DNA of 64,000 bases from contig QYLO01000011.1 in the NCBI GenBank assembly GCA_022766165.1, forward strand, positions 1 to 64,000, read 5' to 3'. Below the pieces are notes generated by a model, which was not told the origin of the DNA, made no database searches, and saw nothing but the letters and a program-made list of their open reading frames with translations. This document shows, in pieces, positions 35,893-44,819 of the stretch; position 1 is the first letter of the stretch; each line of letters begins with the position of its first letter. Origin of the DNA: Candidatus Electrothrix gigas. Lineage in GTDB: Bacteria > Desulfobacterota > Desulfobulbia > Desulfobulbales > Desulfobulbaceae. A program made the position numbers and the translations under genes.

Positions 35893-37997
35893 TAAGGGAA
35901 ATAATATTTGCAGCCGCAGCCTTACTCCTGCTCCAGATTGGGTTGACCGTGGCAGTGTATCAACAACAGGCAGTACATCTGGAATCCACAGCACCAAACT
36001 CGGCTTTTCTCTCTTTTGCACCTGAGAGCATAACTTCAATTCAGATCAACGGATCAGATAATGCAACCTTACTGCTGCAAAAAGGCGATAAGGGCTGGAT
36101 CATGCCCAAGGCGTTTTCTGCACCGGCAAGTCAACGTCAGGTTGATGATCTGCTGCACAAGCTGGCAAATGCCCGTCAAGGTTTGGCTGTGGCTACCAGC
36201 AAAGGGGCTGCCAAACGCTTTAAAACAGCTCAGGATAATTTTGAACGACATATTATTCTGAAACAGGGTGACTCGGTTGCTGAAGATTTTTATCTTGGCA
36301 CCTCTGCTGGTATGCGCAACAGTCATGCCCGGAAGGCAGACCAGCAGGCTGTGGTCAGTATTCCTGTGGGCAGTCATGAGGTTGATACAGATGCAGACAG
36401 TTGGCTGGATCGAAGCCTAGCAGATCTGAACAAGGATGATCTCAAGGCGTTGAGCTTAGACGATATCTCTCTGACAAAGAATAAGAAAGGTGACAAAGAG
36501 AATTGGATATTGACTGGCGCCAGCAAAGAAGACACCAGGCAAGAGGCTGTAGAGAAGTTACTGAATCAGGTGACAGCCATCTCTGTTCAATCTGTGCTTG
36601 ATCCTGTGCAATCTGCCAAGCTGTTTACACAAGATCCAGCGGTACAGTTCACTGTTACTAAGCAGAATGACAGCAAGGTAACCTATGCCTTTGCTCAACA
36701 GGATGATTATTTTGTTCTTAAAATGTCGGATAATGCGCTGTACTTCAAAGTCGGCAAATGGCTGGTGGAAGATCTGATAGAGGCCAAGCGGGAAAAATTA
36801 CTGGTTCGGGATAAGGAAGAACCCAAAGCAGAGCCTGTTGCTCAGGAGACTCAACCTGTTGAGCAAAGTGCAAAGCAAGAAGAGGGAACTCAGGAACAAG
36901 CTGAAAAGCCTGTACAACAGGAGGCTCCTTCCGAAAAAGTAGCTGTACCGGAAGAACCCAAAGTAGAACCTGTTGCTCAGGAGACTCAGCCTGTTAAGCA
37001 AAGTGCAAAGCAGGAAGAGGGAACTCAGAAACAAGCTGAAAAGCCTGTACAACAGGAGGCTCCTTCCGAAAAAGTAGCTGTATCAGAAGAACCCAAAGTA
37101 GAACCTGTTGCTCAGGAGACTCAACCTGTTGAGCAAAGTGTAAAGCAGGAAGAGGGAACTCAGGCACAAGTTGAAAAGCCTGTACAACAAAAGGCTCCTT
37201 CCGAAAAAGTAGCTGTACCAGAAGAACCCAAAGCAGAACCTGTTGCTCAGGAGACTCAGCCTGTTAAGCAAAGTGCAAAGCAAGAAGAGGTAACTCAGGA
37301 ACAAGCTGAAAAGCTTGTACAACAAAAGACTCCTTCCGAAAAAGTAGCTGTACCGGAAGAACCCAAAGAAGAGCCTGTTGCTCAGGAGACTCAACCTGTT
37401 GAGCAAAGTGCAAAGCAGGAAGAGGTAACTCAGGAACAAACTGAAAAGCCTGTACAACAAAAAGCTCCTTCCAAAAAAGTAACTGTACCGGAAGAACCGA
37501 AAGCAGAGCCTGTTGCTCAGAAGACTCAACCTGTTGAGCAAAGTGCAAAGCAGGAAGAGGGAACTCAGGCACAAGCTGAAAAGCCTGTACAACAAAAAGC
37601 TCCTTCCAAAAAAGTAGCTGTACCAGAAAAACCCAAAGCAGAGCCTGTTGCTCAGGAGACTCAACCTGTTAAGCAAAGTGCAAAGCAAGAAGAGGGAACT
37701 CAGAAACAAGCTGAAAAGCCTGTACAACAAGAGGCTCCTTCCAAAAAAGTAGCTGTACCGGAAGAACCAAAAGTAGAACCTGTTGCTGTTGCTCAGGAGA
37801 ATCAGCCTGTTAAGCAAAGTGCAAAGCAAGAAGAGGGAACTCAGAAACAAGCTGAAAAGCCTGTACAACAAGAGGCTCCTTCCAAAAAAGTAGCTGTACC
37901 GGAAGAACCCAAAGTAGAGCCTGTTGCTCAGGAGACTCAACCTGTTGAGCAAAGTGCAAAGCAGGAAGAGGTTTCAAAAGAAGAGGCTACCAAATAG
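35889..37997 (+). CDS. DUF4340 membrane-anchored protein with long 45-residue repeat tail
   Basis: 702 residues. An N-terminal helix (IIFAAAALLLLQIGLTVAV) anchors it, and residues ~40-305 form the DUF4340 domain that accompanies GldG-type transporters. From residue 311 to the end it is a Pro/Gln/Glu/Lys-rich tail of eight full copies and one partial copy of a 45-residue unit. DUF4340 proteins usually end near residue 300-450 without such a tail. It is probably an extended, disordered periplasmic arm that spans the envelope or binds a partner. It overlaps the permease gene by ATGA and ends at a strong terminator. Confidence 0.82.
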   Translation: MIREIIFAAAALLLLQIGLTVAVYQQQAVHLESTAPNSAFLSFAPESITSIQINGSDNATLLLQKGDKGWIMPKAFSAPASQRQVDDLLHKLANARQGLAVATSKGAAKRFKTAQDNFERHIILKQGDSVAEDFYLGTSAGMRNSHARKADQQAVVSIPVGSHEVDTDADSWLDRSLADLNKDDLKALSLDDISLTKNKKGDKENWILTGASKEDTRQEAVEKLLNQVTAISVQSVLDPVQSAKLFTQDPAVQFTVTKQNDSKVTYAFAQQDDYFVLKMSDNALYFKVGKWLVEDLIEAKREKLLVRDKEEPKAEPVAQETQPVEQSAKQEEGTQEQAEKPVQQEAPSEKVAVPEEPKVEPVAQETQPVKQSAKQEEGTQKQAEKPVQQEAPSEKVAVSEEPKVEPVAQETQPVEQSVKQEEGTQAQVEKPVQQKAPSEKVAVPEEPKAEPVAQETQPVKQSAKQEEVTQEQAEKLVQQKTPSEKVAVPEEPKEEPVAQETQPVEQSAKQEEVTQEQTEKPVQQKAPSKKVTVPEEPKAEPVAQKTQPVEQSAKQEEGTQAQAEKPVQQKAPSKKVAVPEKPKAEPVAQETQPVKQSAKQEEGTQKQAEKPVQQEAPSKKVAVPEEPKVEPVAVAQENQPVKQSAKQEEGTQKQAEKPVQQEAPSKKVAVPEEPKVEPVAQETQPVEQSAKQEEVSKEEATK
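36819..37994 (+). repeat. 135-bp tandem repeats in the DUF4340 gene
   Basis: Eight full units and a 30-codon partial one. Each starts at EPK[AVE]EPVAQETQPV and ends at PS[EK]KVAVPE. One unit has an extra VA duplication (near 37783). Units differ by a few substitutions, for instance VKQSA or VEQSA and EEGTQ or EEVTQ, so the array has diverged but still recombines. It creates a long false frame on the other strand. Confidence 0.92.
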
Positions 37998-38026
37998 CTG
38001 GCAGTATCTTTTATAAAGGCAATGTT

Positions 38027-38063
38027 AAGGCATCTCTCGGTCATCGGGAGGTGCCTTTCTTGT
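38027..38063 (+). terminator. Intrinsic terminator of the Gld-type operon
   Basis: A stem of about 11 bp, AAGGCATCTCT (38027-38037) with GGGAGGTGCCTT (38046-38057), closes a loop of about 8 bases. TTTCTTGTTT follows. Confidence 0.75.
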
Positions 38064-38147
38064 TTGAATTGTCGTAATGAAAATTGTAATCTACAAAAAA
38101 GGAAACAATTTATTAGCTGGCTGTTTATCTCTAAAAAAGATACTGTT

Positions 38148-38468
38148 ATGTTGAAACGATTCTCTCAGACCATGCGTCTCCTCTTTCCGTCATTTTTTAC
38201 TTCGGCTAAAGATAGCGAGACTGATATCCGACGTATTGCCATTATTACTTTTTGGATAATTATAGTGGGAAATATTTTTGCTTGGTTAGGTGGCGGTATC
38301 AATGCATGGTGGTGGGGAAATGCCTCACTAGCAACCGGAGGATTTATCGGATTTCTTTTCGGAATACCAAAAGTTGTTCAAGAGTCAACTGTATCAGGTG
38401 GTGCTTTACTTTTTTTCCTCAATGTAAATCATCACCTGTACTCGACATGGTTAGATTGCCACTCTTGA
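38148..38468 (+). pseudogene. Truncated membrane protein (GFLFGIP family fragment)
   Basis: From ATG 38148 the frame has a hydrophobic helix (IAIITFWIIIVGNIFAWL) and then ASLATGGFIGFLFGIPKV, a pattern known from larger hypothetical membrane proteins where it is an early segment. After about residue 80 the similarity stops and a random tail runs into the 3' end of nikR on the other strand. It seems to be the 5' fragment of a gene cut by a rearrangement near 38395. The parent function is unknown. Confidence 0.5.
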
Positions 38469-38829
38469 CTCCACGTAACGCAATCATCCTCTCAGAGAGT
38501 TCCAGCACAGTAAAGGCATTGCCCTTCACAATAGTCACTTCCAAGCAGTTGCGGTGATCCATGTGGATATGGGTTGTTGAGACGATAAGCTGATAATAGG
38601 TATGTTGAATATTAGTAATTTTTTCATGTAACTGGGCCTGATGATGATCGTAGACTAAGGTGACAACCCCTACGACCTCACTATCCTGCTGCCATTGTTT
38701 GTTGACCAGTTTGTTACGGATCAGATCACGAATAGCCTCGGAACGATTAGAGTAGCCGTGTTGCATGATGTATCCATCAAATTGTTCAAGAAGATGCTGT
38801 TCTAAGGAAACCGAAAACCTTTTTATCAT
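38419..38829 (-). CDS. nikR: Nickel-responsive regulator NikR
   Basis: 136 residues. A ribbon-helix-helix DNA-binding start (IKRFSVSLEQHLLEQFD) is followed by an ACT-like domain. The nickel ligands match E. coli NikR by position: H76, H87, H89 and C95 (THIHMDHRNCLE). When loaded with nickel it represses nickel uptake. No nickel transporter or hydrogenase gene is near, so its targets lie elsewhere. Its 3' end overlaps the truncated membrane frame on the other strand. Confidence 0.93.
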   Translation of the reverse strand: MIKRFSVSLEQHLLEQFDGYIMQHGYSNRSEAIRDLIRNKLVNKQWQQDSEVVGVVTLVYDHHQAQLHEKITNIQHTYYQLIVSTTHIHMDHRNCLEVTIVKGNAFTVLELSERMIALRGVKSGNLTMSSTGDDLH

Positions 38830-38850
38830 ACACCACTTTTATATAAAATG

Positions 38851-38925
38851 CTGCTCACTTAAGCTGTTTTCATATTTTGTTGTCTCGCTCGGCCCAAGAG
38901 TCGGAATGGGGGGTATATGAGAATA
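38851..38925 (+). repeat. Dispersed intergenic repeat, copy B
   Basis: It lies between the M48 gene stop and the nikR start. It has the same order as copy A (GCTCAC, AGCT, CATATTTTGTTGTC, CCCAAGAG) and continues with GGAATGGG and an ATAT run, which it shares with copy C near 59423. Confidence 0.5.
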
Positions 38926-38938
38926 CAATCTGATTGCA

Positions 38939-40387
38939 TTATGTATCCTCAAGCTCTTTGAGCCGTTGCAAAAGAGTGCCTGCTTCCTCCTGAAGATGAG
39001 GTGGTACTTGAGGATCTTTTTGTATTCTATGTAGATATTGCTTTGCGTATTTTATTCTTCCCTCATACATATAGTACTTTGCTAAATAAAAGGTACTTGC
39101 TCCCCGCTCCCCTTGCCCAGATTTAACACGAGCCAGTTCATAGTACACTTGAGAATATTCTGGTATATTCTTGGCAACCTCACGATAGAGCTTTTCTGCC
39201 TCTTCAAACTGTTCCTTTTGAGCCATTGCACCGGCAAAGATAAAGGTGCAGTACATATCTGTAGGGTCTCGCTTATACATACGACGCAACAAGGGCATAG
39301 CCTGTTCAAGCTTGCCCGAGGCGATATACAGTGCAGCAAGATCGATCTTGAGAATATCTCTTCCAGGAAACTGGTTCTGTACGATATTTAAATGCTTATA
39401 TGCCTCATCAAATTGATTTTCCTGTTTATTCAGTAACGCCAAACCATAATGGGCCATTGCCAACAGATCAGGATTTTCGTTCGTTGCTAAAGTGTTAGCA
39501 CAGTGAACACGCAAGTCTTCCGGGTCAATAGCCTGACTGAGTACCCGATATTTAAAACGTAAAAAAGAAAACATGTTACGATTTCCATCAGGAAAGGGAT
39601 GCCTGTTTTTTCTTCGTTCAAGCTCTAATAAGGACTGCACATAATCCAGACGTGCTTCTGGGTTGGGGTGTGTCAGAAGATACGGAGGCAACTGCTCAGA
39701 ACGGTAACGAGTTATCCTGCGCATGGATTTCAACATCGTTTCCATTGCCGTTGGATTACGTCCCATGATGCGCAACCAACCAAATGCCAGTCGATCTGCC
39801 TGCTCCTCGTCTTGACGGGAAAAACTCAGTCCTGCTGTCTTATTGGCTGCGAGAGCGCCGCTGAAAAGTCCTTGCGTTAATGAAGGGTCTCCTACTGCAA
39901 GACTGGCCAGCCCAAAAAGTAAACTTGCTGCTGTCACTTTTTTTTGCTTTTCCAGACGGTGGGAAATATGCCTACTGACAACATGCGCCACTTCATGAGC
40001 AAGAACACTGAGCAACTCGTCCTCAGATTGCATTTTTTTAATCAGTCCAGAGTTAAAAAAAATCAGCCCAGAAGGTGCTGCAAAGGCGTTAAACTGCTCA
40101 TTATTGACTATAAAAAAATGATAGTCAAAGTATTGTGGCCCGGCAACAGCAAGAACCTGACTGCCAAGCTTATTAATATATTGTACAATATCAGGGTCAT
40201 CAAGAAGATCGAATTGGCTACGCACAGCCATCAAGAGCTTTTCTCCTATATTTCGCTCTTCTCCGATACTGAAAGCAATGGACCTGGTCGGCACAAGACA
40301 TTGCCCAAGCAACATACAAAAGGCAAGAGCAACAGTGATAAACCTCTGTACAACAAACGATCTACAAAAAAAACGTTGGCAAAGCAT
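38939..40387 (-). CDS. M48 metalloprotease with TPR-like repeats (BepA-like)
   Basis: 482 residues. A signal sequence (RFITVALAFCMLLGQCLV) is followed by the peptidase domain with the zinc motif HEVAH (131-135), the GLIFFNSGLI strand and the third ligand region EEQADRLAF. The C-terminal ~220 residues form TPR-like helices (AMAHYGLALLNKQ, LYIASGKLEQAMPLL, PEYSQVYYELARV). This is the BepA/YfgC layout: a periplasmic protease-chaperone that maintains outer-membrane protein and LPS assembly. There is 115 bases to the next upstream gene on the same strand. Confidence 0.9.
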   Translation of the reverse strand: MLCQRFFCRSFVVQRFITVALAFCMLLGQCLVPTRSIAFSIGEERNIGEKLLMAVRSQFDLLDDPDIVQYINKLGSQVLAVAGPQYFDYHFFIVNNEQFNAFAAPSGLIFFNSGLIKKMQSEDELLSVLAHEVAHVVSRHISHRLEKQKKVTAASLLFGLASLAVGDPSLTQGLFSGALAANKTAGLSFSRQDEEQADRLAFGWLRIMGRNPTAMETMLKSMRRITRYRSEQLPPYLLTHPNPEARLDYVQSLLELERRKNRHPFPDGNRNMFSFLRFKYRVLSQAIDPEDLRVHCANTLATNENPDLLAMAHYGLALLNKQENQFDEAYKHLNIVQNQFPGRDILKIDLAALYIASGKLEQAMPLLRRMYKRDPTDMYCTFIFAGAMAQKEQFEEAEKLYREVAKNIPEYSQVYYELARVKSGQGERGASTFYLAKYYMYEGRIKYAKQYLHRIQKDPQVPPHLQEEAGTLLQRLKELEDT

Positions 40388-40460
40388 AAGCTAACAACTC
40401 AGTCTGAGAAAAAGAGTTTACTACAGAAAAAACAACTCGCATGAGGGCATAAGGTCTACC

Positions 40461-40502
40461 CTCTATCCCTTCCCGTTGAGGAAGAATAACAAAATATGAA
40501 TA
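40461..40502 (-). repeat. Dispersed intergenic repeat, divergent copy D
   Basis: The minus strand reads TTCATATTTTGTTATTC followed by GGGAAGGG and an AT-rich stretch. The TTCATATTTTGTT core is identical to copies B and C; the rest has diverged. Confidence 0.35.
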
Positions 40503-41891
40503 TTATGTATGCATACCAATATAGGGTGCTATCTCCTCTGGTTTTAGACAGCATTCTTCCATACCTAGGGAGCGAATTTTATCAACAGAACCGGGTAACA
40601 GGCAGGAGCTAGGGTCTTGTAAAATAATCTTTCCTCCTTTCATGACCACTGTTTCCATTCCCTCCTTCAGAATCTCCTCCACCCCGCTCAGAAAAAGTAC
40701 TGTGAGTTGAGAACCAAAGATATCAGCAGCAGAATAGAGCAGGCTGTCCGTATCCATCAACAACTGCATATCATCATCATTCTCTGCATCAATAATAGTA
40801 GGAAAACCTTCATCTGTAATGATTTCTTTTTTCTCCTGACTGTTTCCTACCAGACATTGGCCTCCAAGCAAGGTGTTTTTCTGCACCAAGGTCGTTGTTG
40901 TATACGAAGTAAAACCATCCAGATATGAGGAGAGAAACTGGACAATACCAGGATACATATTTTGTAAAACCAAGACTGCCATCTTGCTATTATACTGGAG
41001 TGCTGGAATAATCTTTTGTAACTCTAGCATACCGCCAAGACCACCCATTATCAACAAAAGTTTCTCTGCTTTTTTTTCTGGTTGTTTTTTGATCTTTGGA
41101 TCAACGGCTTTTAACTCTTTTGCTCTGCTGACATTATCAACTGAAATGTTTTTAACATTCATCAAGAGATATTGCAGCCGTTCACCAACGAGATGCCAAG
41201 ACTCTGGATTGGTCGGTTTGGCAACCATATCTACACATCCATAGCGCATAAAGCCCATCATCTTTGAATAATGCTGGTCATTAAAATTACTTACCAGAAC
41301 CACGGGTGCGGGTGAACGGATCATAATATGTTTCAGGGCAACATCACCACTCATAATTGGCATGGTCATGTCTAAGGTAACAAGGTCAGGAACCTGCATC
41401 TCAAGAAATTTAAGTGCTTCTCTTCCGTTTGTTGCCGTTCCAACCACTTGGGCATGAATTTGCTCTTCAAAAAGTTTGATAAATGCCTTGGTAAAAAAAC
41501 GGGAATCATCTACCACTAATACTTTGGGGATCTGGGATGCCTCATCATCAGCGGTTTCCTTGCTCTTGTACTGCTCATCAATGCGACGTGCAGCCTCTAA
41601 CAAGAGAAAATTCCATGAGGAGTCAATCGAACGTATTTTTGTAGAGGCAAAGAGCATACTAAACGTTCCAGAGGGCCAACTCATGATCCGATAAAAGGCC
41701 TCTTCACCGGTTAACTCGCCAAATTCAGCATGAACAATTTCATTTTCAGAAAAGTAGAGTACCCCCCGGTTATCTTCGCTTAACACGCTTAACTTTCTAT
41801 CATCTCCGGCAAGACAGGCAAACTGAACCAGATCCACTAATCCAAGCCCTTCAATTTCACCGACAAAACCGCTTCCAGCAGGATGTTTCAT
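40503..41891 (-). CDS. DUF4388 - receiver - inactive CheB-like protein
   Basis: 462 residues. An N-terminal DUF4388/PATAN domain (about 8-110; GVLYFSENEIVHAEFGELTGEEAF) is followed by a CheY-like receiver (about 122-240) with VLVVDDSR and the phospho-acceptor Asp174 (VTLDMTMP). The C-terminal ~180 residues align with the CheB methylesterase fold but lack all three catalytic residues: the GASTGG Ser becomes GGLGG, QHM becomes QNM, and the Asp loop becomes GVEEI. It is therefore a phosphorylation-responsive binding protein rather than an esterase. It lies in the same minus-strand stretch as the chemotaxis genes. Confidence 0.82.
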   Translation of the reverse strand: MKHPAGSGFVGEIEGLGLVDLVQFACLAGDDRKLSVLSEDNRGVLYFSENEIVHAEFGELTGEEAFYRIMSWPSGTFSMLFASTKIRSIDSSWNFLLLEAARRIDEQYKSKETADDEASQIPKVLVVDDSRFFTKAFIKLFEEQIHAQVVGTATNGREALKFLEMQVPDLVTLDMTMPIMSGDVALKHIMIRSPAPVVLVSNFNDQHYSKMMGFMRYGCVDMVAKPTNPESWHLVGERLQYLLMNVKNISVDNVSRAKELKAVDPKIKKQPEKKAEKLLLIMGGLGGMLELQKIIPALQYNSKMAVLVLQNMYPGIVQFLSSYLDGFTSYTTTTLVQKNTLLGGQCLVGNSQEKKEIITDEGFPTIIDAENDDDMQLLMDTDSLLYSAADIFGSQLTVLFLSGVEEILKEGMETVVMKGGKIILQDPSSCLLPGSVDKIRSLGMEECCLKPEEIAPYIGMHT

Positions 41892-41948
41892 ATACAGGCA
41901 CTTCTTTTCAGGTATTCAGATATTAGGTATTAGGTATTAAATGCTTTT

Positions 41949-42713
41949 TTACAAGGCATTAAAGGTGACATGCGTTGCAATAAAAACGAGCATAAGAACA
42001 AAGAATTCTTTAAAATGAGTTTCTGGTACTCTCCGCAACAGTCTGGCTCCCACCTGGGCTCCTAGCAACACACCAACAGCTCCGGGAATGATAATCCGCC
42101 ATTCAATAGATTGACCAAAGAGGATATGAACACTCAAGGCTGTCAATGAGAGGACCATCATCAGGGCAATACTGGTTGAAACCGAACGCACCATAGCTAA
42201 CTTACACCGCATATTAAAAAAGGGTACCAACCAATCCCCTACCCCTATACCAAGAAATCCTGTCAATATACTACCAAGGATTGTGATAAACCGTCCCTGC
42301 CGGGCAGCTTCAAGATCAGCTTTATCTGACCCTGTCACAAAAAAATCGTCTCCACGAAGAAAAACATAGGCAATAAAAAAAATCGTCAGTCCAAGAAACA
42401 GTTCTATCCAAACCGGATGTAAGAGAAAAGAAAATACACCCCCTATAACAACTGCTGGTATTCCAACAGGAAGCAGCAAAAAAACAAGTTGCCAGTCAAT
42501 CAAGTCAGCTTGGTGATTGCTATACGAGGCGCTGAGTTGACCAAAAAATTGAATAATAAGGGTACAGACCACGGCATTTTTGGGGTCAAGATCCGTAGTC
42601 ATCAACAAAACCGGCATCCACAGGACACCACCACCCAAACCAAAAAACATGGCAATAGAGGCAATGATAATGCCAAAAGGGAGCATCCGCCAGAATTCAA
42701 AAAACTCTAGCAC
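41949..42713 (-). CDS. TauE/SafE family sulfite/sulfonate exporter-like membrane protein
   Basis: 254 residues with about eight hydrophobic helices. The family pattern FGLGGGVLWMPVLLM near the start and GFLGIGVGDWLVPFF in the middle form the two inverted halves of TauE. Members export sulfite, sulfoacetate or related anions. In this window a NitT/TauT importer lies just upstream, so a sulfonate or sulfite link is plausible but unproven. It overlaps the HAMP-protein gene by 7 bases. Confidence 0.85.
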   Translation of the reverse strand: MLEFFEFWRMLPFGIIIASIAMFFGLGGGVLWMPVLLMTTDLDPKNAVVCTLIIQFFGQLSASYSNHQADLIDWQLVFLLLPVGIPAVVIGGVFSFLLHPVWIELFLGLTIFFIAYVFLRGDDFFVTGSDKADLEAARQGRFITILGSILTGFLGIGVGDWLVPFFNMRCKLAMVRSVSTSIALMMVLSLTALSVHILFGQSIEWRIIIPGAVGVLLGAQVGARLLRRVPETHFKEFFVLMLVFIATHVTFNAL

Positions 42714-43303
42714 TGATAAAAACTCCTGCCAAATTCATCAAGGGCTTCTTCCAGCTCATCAATAATCTGCACTGCCTCTGCCATCTTTGTCTCTTCGTGT
42801 CCGTTGACCAAGGTCTGCCGCAACTGGTCAGCCATTCCCTTGGTAAACAAAATCAGCTCCTGCTCATTGGCGTTCAGCTCATTGATGTGTTGGGCAAGCT
42901 CACCAAGCTCATCCCTGCTCTGTGCTGGCAAGGTGGTGGAAAAGTCCCCTGCACTCATGGCTCTGGTTCCCTCAATAATGCGTTCCAGTGGAAACATAAT
43001 TCTTTTGGTAAAGAGCATCATGACCAGTCCAATGGCCAGCAAAAGGTTTCCCAACATGACCCGAACTTTAAGAAGAATTTCACTTACAAGGCTTTCAGAA
43101 AGTTCAGGTGAAATAAGCGTTGAGAGTATCCCATGTATCTTTTCACCCTGAAGAAAACCGTTCATTTCCACTGCCATTGTCAAAAAAACAACACCAATAA
43201 AAACAATATAAAAAATCAGTTGACGCTGAAGTCCACTTTTTGGTAATGGAAGGGCAAACCATCTAAAAGATCGAAAAAAAAATTTCTTAATGTTTTTTAT
43301 CAA
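42707..43303 (-). CDS. HAMP-domain membrane protein
   Basis: 198 residues. There are two hydrophobic helices (LIFYIVFIGVVFLTMAV and LGNLLLAIGLVMMLF) with a short ~45-residue periplasmic loop, then a HAMP domain (MFPLERIIEGTRAMSAGDFSTTLP, in part) and a helical tail. There is no output domain. Such proteins may relay signals between membrane and receptor partners. It overlaps the PilZ gene by 17 bases and TauE by 7, so the three are one unit. Confidence 0.75.
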   Translation of the reverse strand: MIKNIKKFFFRSFRWFALPLPKSGLQRQLIFYIVFIGVVFLTMAVEMNGFLQGEKIHGILSTLISPELSESLVSEILLKVRVMLGNLLLAIGLVMMLFTKRIMFPLERIIEGTRAMSAGDFSTTLPAQSRDELGELAQHINELNANEQELILFTKGMADQLRQTLVNGHEETKMAEAVQIIDELEEALDEFGRSFYQC

Positions 43304-43709
43304 GCATTTTCCTCAAATATGTTTTAAAGGCATGCAGGTCATCCTCATAAATATCCTTAAACTGAACACCAACAGCATACCGTTCTTCTTTATCGGTTAT
43401 TTTTTTTGACCAGACCACCTCTGCAATCGCAGTAAGGGGTTTTGAGACCGACTTTGCATCAACAAGTGCTGTCGTGGTTCGCAAATAATGCTGCCATCCC
43501 ATAAATTCAACAACAATTTGGAGGATTGTTCCATTTTTAAACAGCTCATCCGTGGTAAAGCAAAGGCCCGTTTCAGAGACATTATTGGTATACCCTACTT
43601 TCATTTCAACATTGGTTAGCGGGTACTGCAATCTGCTGATACTCAGCTTTACATGTTTGTCAATCCGTGGAGACTTTCTTCTGCATTTTCCTGCTGTTTT
43701 AGACGCCAT
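43287..43709 (-). CDS. PilZ domain protein
   Basis: 140 residues. The c-di-GMP-binding motifs are RRKSPRI near the N-terminus (the RxxxR type) and NNVSETGLCF (N/DxSxxG type). The rest is a single PilZ barrel. It should bind c-di-GMP and modulate motility or envelope machinery. It is coupled to the downstream HAMP gene by overlap. Confidence 0.82.
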   Translation of the reverse strand: MASKTAGKCRRKSPRIDKHVKLSISRLQYPLTNVEMKVGYTNNVSETGLCFTTDELFKNGTILQIVVEFMGWQHYLRTTTALVDAKSVSKPLTAIAEVVWSKKITDKEERYAVGVQFKDIYEDDLHAFKTYLRKMLDKKH

Positions 43710-43775
43710 TGCATTGTAAATAATCAGAAAAATCTATCTTGCTGAGGCATAATTATACTATACCCCCATCCCTAA

Positions 43776-44819
43776 CTAACGAAGAATATCCTCCTCTGTT
43801 TCAACATGGTCGGTAGAAACATTTTGTGCAAACTGCGAATCAATGATCCCTTTGATATTATTCTCTTGAGTCAGTCCGTAGCGTACCATGAGGTCTGCAA
43901 TCTCCTGTATCTCTTCAATTTTTGGCAGGTACTGATCGTATATTGTCCTACCACCCGCAGCATGTAAGGCATACTTCACCAGATCAACAGGTTGCGACCA
44001 ATACTTTGCTGCGATCTGAGCAGCTTGATCAGGATGCTTTTCTGCCCATATTCCTGATCGGACCGCCCCGCTGACAAATTTTTCTACAAGTTCTGGCTCT
44101 TGCTTGATCAAACTTTGCTTAACAATAACCAGGTTACAGATAAACGATGGCCAGACATCCTCAACATTAAAGAGCAGATTTGCCTCGCCATTCTTGAGTG
44201 TCTGAGCGGCAAAGGGTTCGCCAACATAGTAGGCATCAAGTGCTCCTGTTGTCAAAGCAGAGGCCATATCAGGAGGATTTAACTCAACAATATTTATCTC
44301 TCCCTCCATATTGTTTTCTTCCATCAAGCGTAACAGACTGAGGTTATGACCGGAAAAACGCATTGGAACGGCAACTTTTCTCCCAGAGAGATCATGTATA
44401 TTCTCAATATGCAAATTTTTTCGTGTAACAAGCGTGCTTTCATGGCGATTACCGATATAAACAATCTTTATATCTACACCCTGCTGTCGCAGAACAATGG
44501 CCAGAGGGGCGATAATAAAGGCGACCTGGATCTTATCATTTCTCAACGCCTCACCCATTTCAGCAAAGGAACTAAACTTCAACGCCTTAAAGCGGACATC
44601 GCCATGCTCACGACTCAGATGATCTAATAAAGGGGCTGCCATATTTGTAATAACAGGCATGTAGCCCATTTTTACAGTTCTTCGATCACTGTGATCAAAG
44701 TTTAACCACCAGTGCAGTCCAGATATGACGATAATCCAAACAATACCCCCTACAAAAAAACTCCAAGAATTGGACCAAACAAATTTTTTCTTTTCGCCCT
44801 TAGACGGCTTAGACGGCAT
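43776..44819 (-). CDS. NitT/TauT-type ABC substrate-binding protein
   Basis: 347 residues. An N-terminal membrane anchor (WSFFVGGIVWIIVISGL) replaces a cleaved signal. The NMT1/SsuA-like fold follows: VKMGYMPVITNMAAPLLDHL, VDIKIVYIGNRHESTLV, GRKVAVPMRFSGHN and ALDAYYVGEPFAAQTL. Such proteins bind nitrate, sulfonates, pyrimidine precursors or related anions. Ligand unknown. Overlaps the ATPase gene by 11 bases. Confidence 0.85.
   Translation of the reverse strand: MPSKPSKGEKKKFVWSNSWSFFVGGIVWIIVISGLHWWLNFDHSDRRTVKMGYMPVITNMAAPLLDHLSREHGDVRFKALKFSSFAEMGEALRNDKIQVAFIIAPLAIVLRQQGVDIKIVYIGNRHESTLVTRKNLHIENIHDLSGRKVAVPMRFSGHNLSLLRLMEENNMEGEINIVELNPPDMASALTTGALDAYYVGEPFAAQTLKNGEANLLFNVEDVWPSFICNLVIVKQSLIKQEPELVEKFVSGAVRSGIWAEKHPDQAAQIAAKYWSQPVDLVKYALHAAGGRTIYDQYLPKIEEIQEIADLMVRYGLTQENNIKGIIDSQFAQNVSTDHVETEEDILR

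Noticed and set aside
37083..37952. 289-codon minus-strand open frame across the DUF4340 repeat
   Set aside because: It is the mirror of the 135-bp coding repeats; its low-complexity Leu/Phe/Ser pattern is what their complement gives.
38826..38834. GTATGA at the nikR start as a NikR operator half-site
   Set aside because: No partner TCATAC at the required spacing was seen.
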